Part shown: positions 8,615 through 15,726 of the stretch, one piece after another | Numbering within the stretch: the stretch's first letter is position 1 | How the letters are laid out: every line of letters starts with the position of its first letter | Assembly (NCBI GenBank): GCA_024636575.1 | Contig: JAGXGU010000168.1 | Span: forward strand, 1 to 15,726 | DNA: 15,726 bases | Reading direction: 5' to 3' | Source of the DNA: Altererythrobacter sp. | GTDB lineage: Bacteria > Pseudomonadota > Alphaproteobacteria > Sphingomonadales > Sphingomonadaceae | Notes under the pieces: model-generated | What the model saw: the letters and a program-made list of their open reading frames with translations, nothing else | Database searches by the model: none | What the model was told of the DNA's origin: nothing | Made by a program: the position numbers and the translations under genes

Positions 8615-8884
8615 ACCCGCCGTGATATTGGGCCGCTGAGCTTTCGGAAAAGGTCGCGGAGCCAGGATTTCAATCGCGAAGTACCATGGCCCGCAGCAAT
8701 CCATATCCCCCTGATCAATGAAAAGGCGCCCGAGGATTTCTCCAGGGGCGGCCGGTGTTGGCGGGCCCGTCCAAGGGATTCCGTCAGAGAGGCAGGAAGG
8801 CCGTCCATTGTGCAACGCAGCGAAACCAAAGCAGACAAGCCGTGTTGGTAAATTGGAGGGCCAATAACGAAGGCATGCATTTTG

Positions 8885-9286
8885 ATGGACGCTCCGCAGG
8901 CACCGGCCTCGTTACTTTTCGAACACTATTTGGAAGAAGACAGCGACCTCATATCTTTTCCATCGGATATCGCCCGGCGGCGCGTAGCGGTTGTTGGAAA
9001 CTACACGCCCCAGAAATGCGGCATTGCCACCTTCACCGGCGATCTGGTCGAACAACTCAATCGGTTTCGGCCTGAACTTGAAATCGACGTATATGCGCTG
9101 GAGGGCAAGGGCGAAGACCTTTGTTGCGGGGGCGCGGTCAAAGCCATATATCGCAGCAATCCGGAAGACTGCATCGGCGCCGCAGACGCGATCAACGCCA
9201 GCGGTGCGGACGCAGTGCGGCTGCAGCACGAATTCGGCATTTTTGGCGGGCCTGACGGAGGCATGGTCTGTGCCTTTGTGGTATAG
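8885..9286 (+). pseudogene. N-terminal remnant of a GT4-like glycosyltransferase
   Basis: 133 codons from ATG 8885; a TTG directly before it is in frame. After a short variable leader the sequence reads RRRVAVVGNYTPQKCGIATF, then TGDLVEQL, and later RLQHEFGIFGGPDGG. These are the N-terminal Rossmann-half motifs of bacterial glycosyltransferases that begin with a V-x-x-Y-x-P-x-x-C-G-I-A-T-F block and continue with QHE-GIFGG. Full-length relatives are several hundred residues longer and carry the nucleotide-sugar site in the C-terminal half. Here the reading frame stops at TAG right after GGMVCAFVV, and I cannot recognise the missing half in any frame downstream, so it looks deleted or eroded. 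The fragment is unlikely to be catalytic. It could still be expressed as a small protein, but nothing supports that. Confidence 0.72.
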
Positions 9287-9417
9287 TTGGCCCTAAGGCA
9301 TCGCCTGGTATCGAATTACAGGCAGACCGCCGAGTAACTACCATGAAAATCATAAGCATTCCGATGTAGAATATGGTAATTGGTTCGTGGAGAGTCGCTA
9401 ATTACGAAGGACGGTTG

Positions 9418-10470
9418 ATGTTTGCCTCATCCCCACCAGTGAATTCTTCACCAAGTTTGGCCGAACTTTCGTCAATGGATGTCCTGCCATTTATTGCTGA
9501 TTCGGTAATTTGCACTGACGAGGACGGGCGCATTTTGCTGTTCAATCGGTCTGCGGAGCGTTCCTTCGGATACTCCGCCACCGAAGTAATCGGCAAAAGC
9601 GTAGGCATTCTTATACCGCAGCGATACCGCACCCAACACGCAGACCAAGTGCGAACGTTTGGGGCGGAACACGGCAATGCAAGCCGCATCATGGGTCATC
9701 AGCGTGAGGTGTGGGGGCGTCGGAAAAATGGCGAGGAATTTGTCGGCGAGGCGACCGTTGCCCGCCATTCGGTCAACGGCAGGACCGTACTGACCGTTGT
9801 CCACCGGGATATAACGGAACGAAAGGAGCTGGAGGAGCAGAGGGAGGCGATTGCCCACGAGCTGGATCATAGAATTAAGAATGTCATTTCGGTAGTCAGC
9901 GCCCTTGTTTCGATTACCGCGAAAAGTGCTTCGAGCGTCTCGGAATTCAAGGATTCTTTACAGGCGCGTTTGAGCGGTTTGGCTGCTACCCAGACGTTTC
10001 TCGCGCGGGGGCGGGGAGAAAAGGTCGATCTGAATGCACTGCTCCATGCCGAACTCTCGCATTTCTGCACGCCTGGCGGAGAAAACGTAAAGATCAATGG
10101 CCCAACTGTCGCACTTCGTTCGTCAGCCGTACAATCTCTTGCCCTTGCCATTCATGAGCTAGCGACAAATTCTGCCAAGTACGGGGCGTTCAGTGAGCCG
10201 AGCGGTTGCGTAACGATCACGACTTCGCTTGGCGGCGCGCCCGCCGCGCGCCAACTTGCCTTGGAATGGCGGGAAACAGGGGGGCCGCCAGTGCAGCCAC
10301 CAGACTGGCACGGGTTTGGCACGCTGCTGATCCAGCAAATGATTGAGAGAATCTTTCGCGGCACCGTCCTGTACGATTATCGGCCGGATGGTTTGATTTG
10401 CCGAATGGTCATACCAATCGCGGGCCTCGAAGAAACTCAGCCTGAAAATTCCGCGCCATTCCAAGCGTGA
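9418..10470 (+). CDS. PAS domain sensor histidine kinase, HWE/HisKA_2 type
   Basis: 350 residues from ATG 9418, chosen because GAAGGA lies about 6 nt upstream; an in-frame ATG at 9373 lacks this. No membrane segments are visible, so the protein is cytosolic. A PAS domain covers about residues 20-133 (ADSVICTDEDGRILLFN, FGYSATEVIG, RRKNGEEF, ending VVHRDITERK). The kinase part has the phospho-acceptor H151 in HELDHRIKNVIS, an N-box with the family-defining His (H246) and Asn (N251) in AIHELATNSAKYGA, the W284-x-E286 pair in LEWRETGGPPV, and a glycine motif GFGT at 299-302. These are the features that define HWE kinases. Such soluble PAS-HWE kinases often respond to light, redox or small ligands and feed response regulators, sometimes the PhyR-EcfG stress pathway. 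The PAS lacks an obvious LOV cysteine motif (NCRFLQ), so flavin photochemistry is not supported. It stands alone, 272 bp ahead of the next kinase. Confidence 0.9.
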   Translation: MFASSPPVNSSPSLAELSSMDVLPFIADSVICTDEDGRILLFNRSAERSFGYSATEVIGKSVGILIPQRYRTQHADQVRTFGAEHGNASRIMGHQREVWGRRKNGEEFVGEATVARHSVNGRTVLTVVHRDITERKELEEQREAIAHELDHRIKNVISVVSALVSITAKSASSVSEFKDSLQARLSGLAATQTFLARGRGEKVDLNALLHAELSHFCTPGGENVKINGPTVALRSSAVQSLALAIHELATNSAKYGAFSEPSGCVTITTSLGGAPAARQLALEWRETGGPPVQPPDWHGFGTLLIQQMIERIFRGTVLYDYRPDGLICRMVIPIAGLEETQPENSAPFQA

Positions 10471-10577
10471 CGGCCCCGCCTTTTTGCGTCTGGTAAAGCG
10501 GCGCATGGCCGTTGGAAGTGTTCAACAAAAACAGATATTTTTTCTGATAATCCCGATCACCTGATGCTTTGCATTAT

Positions 10578-10604
10578 GGAACTTAATTACCTGCGATCCG
10601 TATC
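10578..10604 (+). promoter_or_regulatory. Candidate EcfG (general stress response) promoter
   Basis: GGAAC at 10578-10582 is followed, after 16 nt, by CGTATC at 10599-10604. The alphaproteobacterial EcfG consensus is GGAAC, 16-17 nt, then CGTT. The -35 box is exact, the spacing is right and the -10 matches 3 of 4. It lies about 140 bp before the putative start of the CheB-CheR-HWE gene, in the correct orientation. A match of this length could arise by chance, so it remains a candidate. Confidence 0.4.
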
Positions 10605-10741
10605 TTCTGGACAGCGCGTAGTTCTATCCCCACGCTCTCATTAGGGCCCGCTCAACGGCGCGAAGTCCTTTTTGGAATTGGGTTTGCGAACTCGACGCGC
10701 AAAAGCGTTGCTAACAGTTCCCCATATATTGGAGACAGAAG

Positions 10742-13700
10742 CTGCCGAAAGTTACCAAAGTAACCGGTCAAGCCGACAAACAATCATCACCGCGCGGCGC
10801 GGCGCGCGTATCCGCGTCCAATCGGCAAACGGCCCCCGAGTCAAAGGGCAGTGACGCGGCAGAAGGTGTTGGGGGGGCTTTTCCGATAGTAGGCATTGGC
10901 ATGTCGGCAGGCGGGTTGGAAGTGGCGATTGCGTTCCTCAACGCGATGCCAGCCGACAGCGGTATGGGGTTCGTCATCGTTCAACATCTCGATCCAACGC
11001 GGCAGAGCTCGCTGGCCGATATCCTGAGCCGGGAGACGACAATGCCCGTGGTGCAGATCGAAGACGGCATGCGCGTCAAACCTAATCGTGTCCATATCAT
11101 TATCCCGGCCAAAACGCTGCTGATCGAACAAGGTGTCCTGAAGCTGGTCGAACCAGAGGCGCCCCGCGGCCATCGCCATCCGATTGACAAATTCTTCAGC
11201 TCCCTTGCCGAGGACCAGAAGGCCAAATCAATCGCCATCATCCTTACGGGAGCGGGCAGCAATGGGACTGCCGGTCTTGCCGACATCAAGCAGGCTGGCG
11301 GCTTGTGTATCGCGCAGGATCCCGAGTCCGCCAAATTCGATAGCATGCCGCGTCATGCAGTTGCCTCTGGCTCGGTCGATCTGGTGCTCTCGCCCGAAGA
11401 CATGCCCAAGGCCCTGATACGCTACGCAAGCCATTCCTACGTTGGTGACGCGCGGCCGGAAATGAAGGAAAGCCCCGGCGCTGACGGATCGGGCCCTGGT
11501 CTGGATGATGTGCTCACCCTGCTACACGCCCGTGCGGGTCACGATTTCAGCCAGTACAAGCATAATACGCTGTCCCGGCGTATCCATCGCCGGATGGGTC
11601 TCGCACATCTGGAGAAACTCGACGACTATCTGGCTTTGCTGGCGCAGGATTCTGAAGAGGCCGGTCAGCTCGTCAAGGATTTGCTGATCCATGTGACCGC
11701 ATTTTTCCGTGACGCCGATGCGTGGGACGCGCTGGATCGGGAGGTGATTACGCCAATGGTGGCGAAGGCGAAACGCGGACAGTCGATCAGGGTCTGGGTA
11801 CCGGCCTGCTCGACCGGCGAAGAAGCCTATACGATCGCCATGATCCTGGCCGAACACAACGATGCATCTGAAAAGGAGCTGGCGGTCAAGATTTTCGCTA
11901 CCGATGCCGCCGAACATCATCTGAGTACCGCGCGCAGGGCAACATTCCCGGGCAGCATGGTGGAAAGCCTGCCGGGCGAACGCATCTCCCGTTTTTTCGA
12001 CAAGATCGATGACAATTACTATCGGATCGAACCAGAGGTCCGAGAGACTGTGCTGTTCGCCCCGCAGAATCTGCTGCAGGATCCGCCTTATTCGCGAATG
12101 GATCTAGTCAGCTGCCGCAATCTGCTGATCTATCTTGAGCCTTCTGCACAGGAAAAGGTGATCGGTCTGGCGCACTTCGCGCTGCGCGAAAATGGCTACT
12201 TGTTCCTCGGCAATGCCGAATCAATCGGCCAGCGGGAGCATCTGTTCGGGTGCGTGTCGAAACGCTGGCGGATTTATCAGCGCGTGGGATCTGCCCGGTC
12301 GGAAGCTCTCGACTTTGGCCAATGGCCGTTCCGCGATGGGCAGGCGCAAGGCATTGTTGCGCAGCCCAAGATAGCGGACGTTGCCCTCAGGTCGCTGGCA
12401 GAACGCTTCGCGCCCGCTTCGGTGCTGATCGACCGGAATTACCGTGTGCTCCATTACCATGGCTTGACGGACGATTATTTGGTCCAACCCTCGGGCAAGC
12501 CGACAATGGACCTGCTGGCGCTTGCGCGTGATGGATTGGGAATGATGGTTCGCAGCGCAGTTCGCAAATCGATCGAGGATAACAAGACTGTCACATTGCG
12601 CGTCCCGTTCAAGAGCGGCACCTGCGATGCGGTGCTGGTTACGGCCGGTCCAGTCAGTGATGCTCCTGGCTCCGACATGACCCTGGTGAGCTTTGCCAAG
12701 GATCGCGGTGCAGATGCGCATACCCCCCCCTTACAGGGTGCAAAAGCCGCCGCCGCGCCGGATGGCGACCTCGAAATGGAATTACGGTCTGTGCGGGATG
12801 AAATGCGCGTCACCGTTGAGCAATATGAGGTTGCCAACGAGGAATTGACCGCGGCCAATGAAGAAGTGACCAGCGTCAACGAAGAGTTGCAGGCCACCAA
12901 TGAGGAGCTTGAAGCTTCGAAGGAAGAATTGCAGTCACTCAACGAGGAACTGATCACCGTCAATGGTCAGCTTGACCGCAAGATCGTCGAGCTGGCCGAA
13001 GCGAGTGACGACCTTCAAAATCTGCTTGAAGGCAACGAGATCGCGACGATCTTTCTCGATACCGACTTGCGGATCAAGTGGTTTACTCCAGCGATCCAGG
13101 GACTGTTCAATCTGCTCGACAAGGATGTCGGACGGCCGATTGCCAATTTTGCCCAGAAGTTTTCCATCGCCGACTTGTTGGAAAATGCGCAGGCCGCCGT
13201 AGAACGCCTGACGACAACCGAACAGGAAGTGAGCGCGGATGACGGCCGCTGCCTGCTGTTACGCGTGCTGCCTTACCGCACCAGGGACAACCGTATCGTC
13301 GGCGCTGTCGCCACATTCATCGACATCACGGATTTGAAATCGACCCAGCTAGGCATCGCCGAAGCGCGCGATTATGCCGAGGCGATGGTGGAAACCATCC
13401 GCGATCCGCTGATCACCCTTACCGGAGATTTGCGTGTCCGCTCTGCAAATCCCGCGTTCCACCAAATCTTTGGCACGAGCGAAGCCGATACGATTGGCCG
13501 CCCTGTCTATGAATTGTCGGATGGCCGGTGGGATGTTCCCGAACTACGCACTCTGCTGGAGGATCTGCTTCCAAAGCAGCGCCGCATAGACGATTATGAG
13601 ATGGGGCTGGATGTTCCCCGTATGGGTATGCGTTGCATGATGCTCAACGCATGCCGCATCGCCAGCGAGGATGGACGGGCAGAATTCATATTGATCGCCC

Positions 13701-14092
13701 TGGAGGACATCACCGAACGCCGCAATTCGGATCAGCATCAGGAATTGCTGGTTGGCGAGCTGAGCCACCGCGTCAAGAATACTCTCGCCGTCGTCCAGTC
13801 CATTGCCGCCCAGACATTGCGGCACAGCGCGAGCCTGGAAATCTTCGACGACGCGTTTCAGGGGCGTCTTCAGGCTCTGGCGAGCGCTAACGATGCCGTT
13901 ATCGATGGCAGCTGGAAGGGCGTAACGCTCAGACACATCATTCATCGCGCACTCAAACCGTTCGGAGTCGACGAACAGGTTGCGCTGGCAGATGGCCCGG
14001 CAATCGATCTGCGGCCGCAAGCCTGCCTGGCGTTGATGATGATTCTGCACGAACTGGCGACCAACGCGGTCAAATATGGCGCCCTGTCGTAG
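10742..14092 (+). CDS. CheB-CheR-PAS-HWE hybrid histidine kinase, apparently CTG-initiated and cut by an in-frame TAG
   Basis: The first ATG in frame is 10901, but it would remove the first CheB strand (FPIVGIG), whose codons are open back to a stop at 10712. CTG 10742, with GGAG 7 nt upstream, gives LPKVTKVTGQADK, like the M-P-K starts of relatives. Numbering from that CTG, the protein has 1116 residues. A CheB methylesterase domain spans about 48-225 with S55 (GMSAGG) and H82 (VQHLDP), but N174 (TGAGSNGT) replaces the catalytic Asp. A CheR methyltransferase domain spans about 245-510 (HVTAFFRD at 317, SAM site ACSTGEEAY at 355, SCRNLLIYL at 457). A divergent PAS follows (about 551-653), then a coiled coil of repeated NEEL units (677-760), PAS (762-866), PAS (883-993), and an HWE kinase with H1009 (ELSHRVKN), H1103 and N1108 (HELATNAVKYG). 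TAG at 14090 ends it before the W-x-E and glycine motifs. No membrane segments are visible. No chemotaxis receptors or core che genes are adjacent. Confidence 0.8.
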   Translation: MPKVTKVTGQADKQSSPRGAARVSASNRQTAPESKGSDAAEGVGGAFPIVGIGMSAGGLEVAIAFLNAMPADSGMGFVIVQHLDPTRQSSLADILSRETTMPVVQIEDGMRVKPNRVHIIIPAKTLLIEQGVLKLVEPEAPRGHRHPIDKFFSSLAEDQKAKSIAIILTGAGSNGTAGLADIKQAGGLCIAQDPESAKFDSMPRHAVASGSVDLVLSPEDMPKALIRYASHSYVGDARPEMKESPGADGSGPGLDDVLTLLHARAGHDFSQYKHNTLSRRIHRRMGLAHLEKLDDYLALLAQDSEEAGQLVKDLLIHVTAFFRDADAWDALDREVITPMVAKAKRGQSIRVWVPACSTGEEAYTIAMILAEHNDASEKELAVKIFATDAAEHHLSTARRATFPGSMVESLPGERISRFFDKIDDNYYRIEPEVRETVLFAPQNLLQDPPYSRMDLVSCRNLLIYLEPSAQEKVIGLAHFALRENGYLFLGNAESIGQREHLFGCVSKRWRIYQRVGSARSEALDFGQWPFRDGQAQGIVAQPKIADVALRSLAERFAPASVLIDRNYRVLHYHGLTDDYLVQPSGKPTMDLLALARDGLGMMVRSAVRKSIEDNKTVTLRVPFKSGTCDAVLVTAGPVSDAPGSDMTLVSFAKDRGADAHTPPLQGAKAAAAPDGDLEMELRSVRDEMRVTVEQYEVANEELTAANEEVTSVNEELQATNEELEASKEELQSLNEELITVNGQLDRKIVELAEASDDLQNLLEGNEIATIFLDTDLRIKWFTPAIQGLFNLLDKDVGRPIANFAQKFSIADLLENAQAAVERLTTTEQEVSADDGRCLLLRVLPYRTRDNRIVGAVATFIDITDLKSTQLGIAEARDYAEAMVETIRDPLITLTGDLRVRSANPAFHQIFGTSEADTIGRPVYELSDGRWDVPELRTLLEDLLPKQRRIDDYEMGLDVPRMGMRCMMLNACRIASEDGRAEFILIALEDITERRNSDQHQELLVGELSHRVKNTLAVVQSIAAQTLRHSASLEIFDDAFQGRLQALASANDAVIDGSWKGVTLRHIIHRALKPFGVDEQVALADGPAIDLRPQACLALMMILHELATNAVKYGALS

Positions 14093-14374
14093 CCTGCAGG
14101 GCTGGTAACAATCGCCTGGCGAACGGGCCACACCGGCGACCGCCGGGACATCACGATTGACTGGATCGAGAGCGACGGCCCCGCAGTCGAGATGCCCTCT
14201 CAGCGCGGACAGGGCACAAGGTTCATCGAGCGAAGCACAGCCTATGAGCTAAAAGGAAAGGCTACGATATTATTCGAGCCCAGCGGTTTGCGCGCCACGC
14301 TTGTCATGCCCTCAGGAGTATCGGTCATGCCGCCCGGCCGTCCTTCCGGTGCGCTACCGGATACGGGCCGATGA
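14093..14374 (+). pseudogene. Detached C-terminal part of the HWE kinase ATP-binding domain
   Basis: Directly after the TAG at 14090-14092, the same frame stays open for 93 more codons to TGA 14372-14374 and reads as the missing end of the kinase: LVTIAWRTG, then IDWIESDGPAV (the W-x-E motif), GQGTRFIERSTAYEL (the glycine motif) and KATILFEPSGLRATLVMP. This is what should follow HELATNAVKYGALS in an intact HWE domain, so a single substitution in one codon explains the break. An ATG at 14192 could start only a 60-residue piece without W-x-E. Alternatives are a base-calling error or a true recent inactivation. Its last codon overlaps the regulator start by 4 bp (ATGA), so in an intact gene the two would be translationally coupled. 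Confidence 0.78.
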
Positions 14375-14754
14375 AAGACACGGAGATTCCGGCGCTGGCC
14401 GGTCGGCGGCTGCTTGTCGTCGAAGACGAGTTTATGGTTGCGCAGCATATTGCCATGTTGCTGGAGGATTTCGGATGTCATGTCGTCGGTCCGGTCGGAA
14501 CGATCGAGGAGGCGCTCGCAGCGTTGGCCGAAAATGATCTGGACGGTGTACTGCTTGATGCAAACCTTGATGGCATCAGCAGTGCGCCAATTGCCGTTGC
14601 ATTACAGAGCGAATCGATACCCTATGTCGTCGTGACCGGATACGGGGCGCGCAAACTGGATAGCGAGGTTCTTGATTGCGCACCCAGGCTGATAAAGCCG
14701 TTCAAGACCTCCGATTTCAGCGCGACCTTAGTCGCCGCATTCGCGCCCTTCTGA
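14371..14754 (+). CDS. Single-domain response regulator (REC only)
   Basis: 127 residues forming one receiver domain with no output domain. The acidic pocket is E18-D19 (LLVVEDEF), the phospho-acceptor is D63 (VLLDANLDG), the switch Thr is T89 (VVVTGYG) and the invariant Lys is K109 (LIKPF). The FGCHVVGPVGTIEEAL stretch and the ALDG-type core are typical of the small receivers that accompany HWE/HisKA_2 kinases. ATG 14371 overlaps the kinase tail by 4 bp (ATGA), and no separate ribosome-binding site is visible, so its translation probably depended on the upstream gene. It is the natural phosphoryl acceptor of the adjacent HWE kinase and may act as a phosphate sink, a shuttle, or a modulator through protein contacts (inference). 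The premature stop upstream may lower its expression. Confidence 0.92.
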   Translation: MKDTEIPALAGRRLLVVEDEFMVAQHIAMLLEDFGCHVVGPVGTIEEALAALAENDLDGVLLDANLDGISSAPIAVALQSESIPYVVVTGYGARKLDSEVLDCAPRLIKPFKTSDFSATLVAAFAPF

Positions 14755-14918
14755 ACAATTATCACAGCCAGCCGCATGGAACCGAACCCGCGACCTATTT
14801 CATGAGACCTGCTGCACGAAGCGCATCTTCGATAATCTGTTGTGTGGTGTATTATACAAGGTCCACGAACATGGTTCTGAATTTGTTGCCTTGCGCAGGA
14901 ACGATGGAGAAAATCGGT

Positions 14919-15350
14919 TCAGCCAATCTGACCGATACGCCCGTCGTTTAATATCCAAATACCGGCGATCAGTGCGAGCGATCCAGCAATGATCGACCAG
15001 CTCATCCAGCGAATATTTGGAATATTGGGCCGATCGATTTCGTGCGTTGAGAGCCGCTCAAAGGAGCGAGATGCGCGTTTTTCTGCGGTAAACGCAACCG
15101 ACATACCCAATATGATAAACAGCGATGCAATCGCTTGCCCCAGCCAAGGCGGATCAAATTCGCCGAACACGACGTGAAACGCGATGCCGACCCCGATCGC
15201 GGCGAAGGCCGTTCGCAACCATCCCGCAAAGGTGCGCTCGGTCGCCTGGATCGTCCGATCCTCGGCTAAATCAGTCCGAAACTCTGCCCATTCGGTGCTT
15301 TTGTCGGCATCGCTTTTGCTCTCGGGTTGGTCATCCTGTGCCATGGCCAT
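14919..15350 (-). CDS. DUF202 (YidH-like) small membrane protein
   Basis: 143 residues from ATG 15350; a second in-frame ATG at 15344 is as likely, and neither has a clear ribosome-binding site. The N-terminal 40 residues are charged and cytosolic. The family motif LAEDRTIQATERTFAGWLRT (residues 28-47) leads into three predicted membrane helices at about 45-63 (TAFAAIGVGIAFHVVFG), 69-88 (GQAIASLFIILGMSVAF) and 115-135 (MSWSIIAGSLALIAGIW). This is the layout of DUF202/YidH proteins of the inner membrane. Their function is not established. It is convergent with the response regulator, 164 bp away, and nothing links it to the signalling genes. Confidence 0.88.
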   Translation of the reverse strand: MAMAQDDQPESKSDADKSTEWAEFRTDLAEDRTIQATERTFAGWLRTAFAAIGVGIAFHVVFGEFDPPWLGQAIASLFIILGMSVAFTAEKRASRSFERLSTHEIDRPNIPNIRWMSWSIIAGSLALIAGIWILNDGRIGQIG

Positions 15351-15494
15351 AAATTACGCACATTGGGCCGCAATACAATGGCCCATGATCAGCTCTCGCT
15401 GTCATCGATCTGCGCAACCGCCCGCTGTGTGCAGCGCGCTGCGCCGGGTGATATCGGCATGGTAAGGTTCAGCTGAAGATACACGAAATTTCAA

Positions 15495-15574
<80 letters not shown>

Positions 15575-15616
15575 ACATTTTTTCGAGCACGAGATCCATC
15601 CAAAGTTGGTATCCGG

Positions 15617-15690
15617 TGGGCCCGGAGGGATTCGAACCCCCGACCTAGCCGTTATGAGCGGCCAGCTCTAACCAACTGAGCTACAGGCCC
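15617..15690 (-). tRNA. tRNA with CAT anticodon, probably Ile2 (lysidine-modified), alternatively elongator Met
   Basis: A 74-nt cloverleaf on the minus strand. The acceptor is GGGCCTG/CGGGCCC with one G-T pair and discriminator A. The D arm carries GCTCAGTTGGTTAGAGC. The anticodon stem GGCCG/CGGCT encloses the loop CTCATAA, giving CAT. The T arm is GGGGGTTCGAATCCC. The anticodon arm and the GGTC variable loop resemble bacterial tRNA-Ile2, in which CAT is modified by TilS to read AUA, more than elongator Met. CCA is not encoded (the genome has CCG), unlike the neighbouring tRNA-Pro 42 bp away. Confidence 0.9.
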
Positions 15691-15726
15691 TCAGGATCTC
15701 GTTCAGCGGTGCAGCGCCTAGCCCGC

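Noticed and set aside
9437..9830. LOV-type photosensor in the PAS domain of the first kinase
   Set aside because: The flavin-binding cysteine motif (NCRFLQ-like) is absent; this is an ordinary PAS domain.
14753..14992. Protein-like open frame after the response regulator (RIFDNLLCGVLYKVHEHG)
   Set aside because: It looks superficially plausible, but it has no ATG or GTG at a sensible position, overlaps the DUF202 gene and matches no family I recognise.

Overview
The window reads as an alphaproteobacterial chromosome, most likely of the sphingomonad/erythrobacter group. The sequence is GC-rich. It carries an OMP-family TonB-dependent receptor with the plug style common in Sphingomonadales, two HWE-type histidine kinases (a class concentrated in Alphaproteobacteria), and a copA-copB copper-resistance pair of the sphingomonad type. 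The taxonomic call is inferred from gene content, not from a database search.

Layout, left to right. The left edge (1-1489, minus) holds most of ettA, a translation-throttle ABC-F ATPase; its 3' end lies outside the window. A 258-bp spacer with no convincing feature follows. Next on the plus strand comes a TonB-dependent receptor (1748-4039) and, 42 bp later, a secreted M28 zinc peptidase (4082-5455), which look like one transcription unit for peptide handling in the envelope. A minus-strand CsoR-type repressor (5459-5734) ends 3 bp from the peptidase. It is divergent from copA-copB (5772-8614), and a perfect inverted repeat sits between the two start codons. Together these form a self-contained copper-responsive cassette: sensor, operator, periplasmic multicopper oxidase and outer-membrane CopB.

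Right of copB is a 270-bp stretch in which I see nothing convincing, then the amino-terminal remnant of a glycosyltransferase (8885-9286). The signalling block follows: a PAS-HWE histidine kinase (9418-10470), a large CheB-CheR-PAS-HWE hybrid kinase (10742-14092, with a detached C-terminal tail to 14374), and a single-domain response regulator (14371-14754) overlapping that tail by 4 bp. The hybrid protein is odd in three ways. Its apparent start is CTG, the catalytic Asp of its CheB domain reads as Asn, and an in-frame TAG cuts off the C-terminal part of its ATP-binding domain. A GGAAC-N16-CGTA sequence upstream resembles an EcfG general-stress promoter.

The right end holds a three-helix DUF202 membrane protein (14919-15350, minus) and two minus-strand tRNA genes, tRNA-Pro(TGG) and a CAT-anticodon tRNA that looks more like Ile2 than elongator Met. 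I found no CRISPR array, insertion sequence, integrase or phage gene. I also found no wholly new system; the most unusual locus is the hybrid chemotaxis-like kinase with its regulator.
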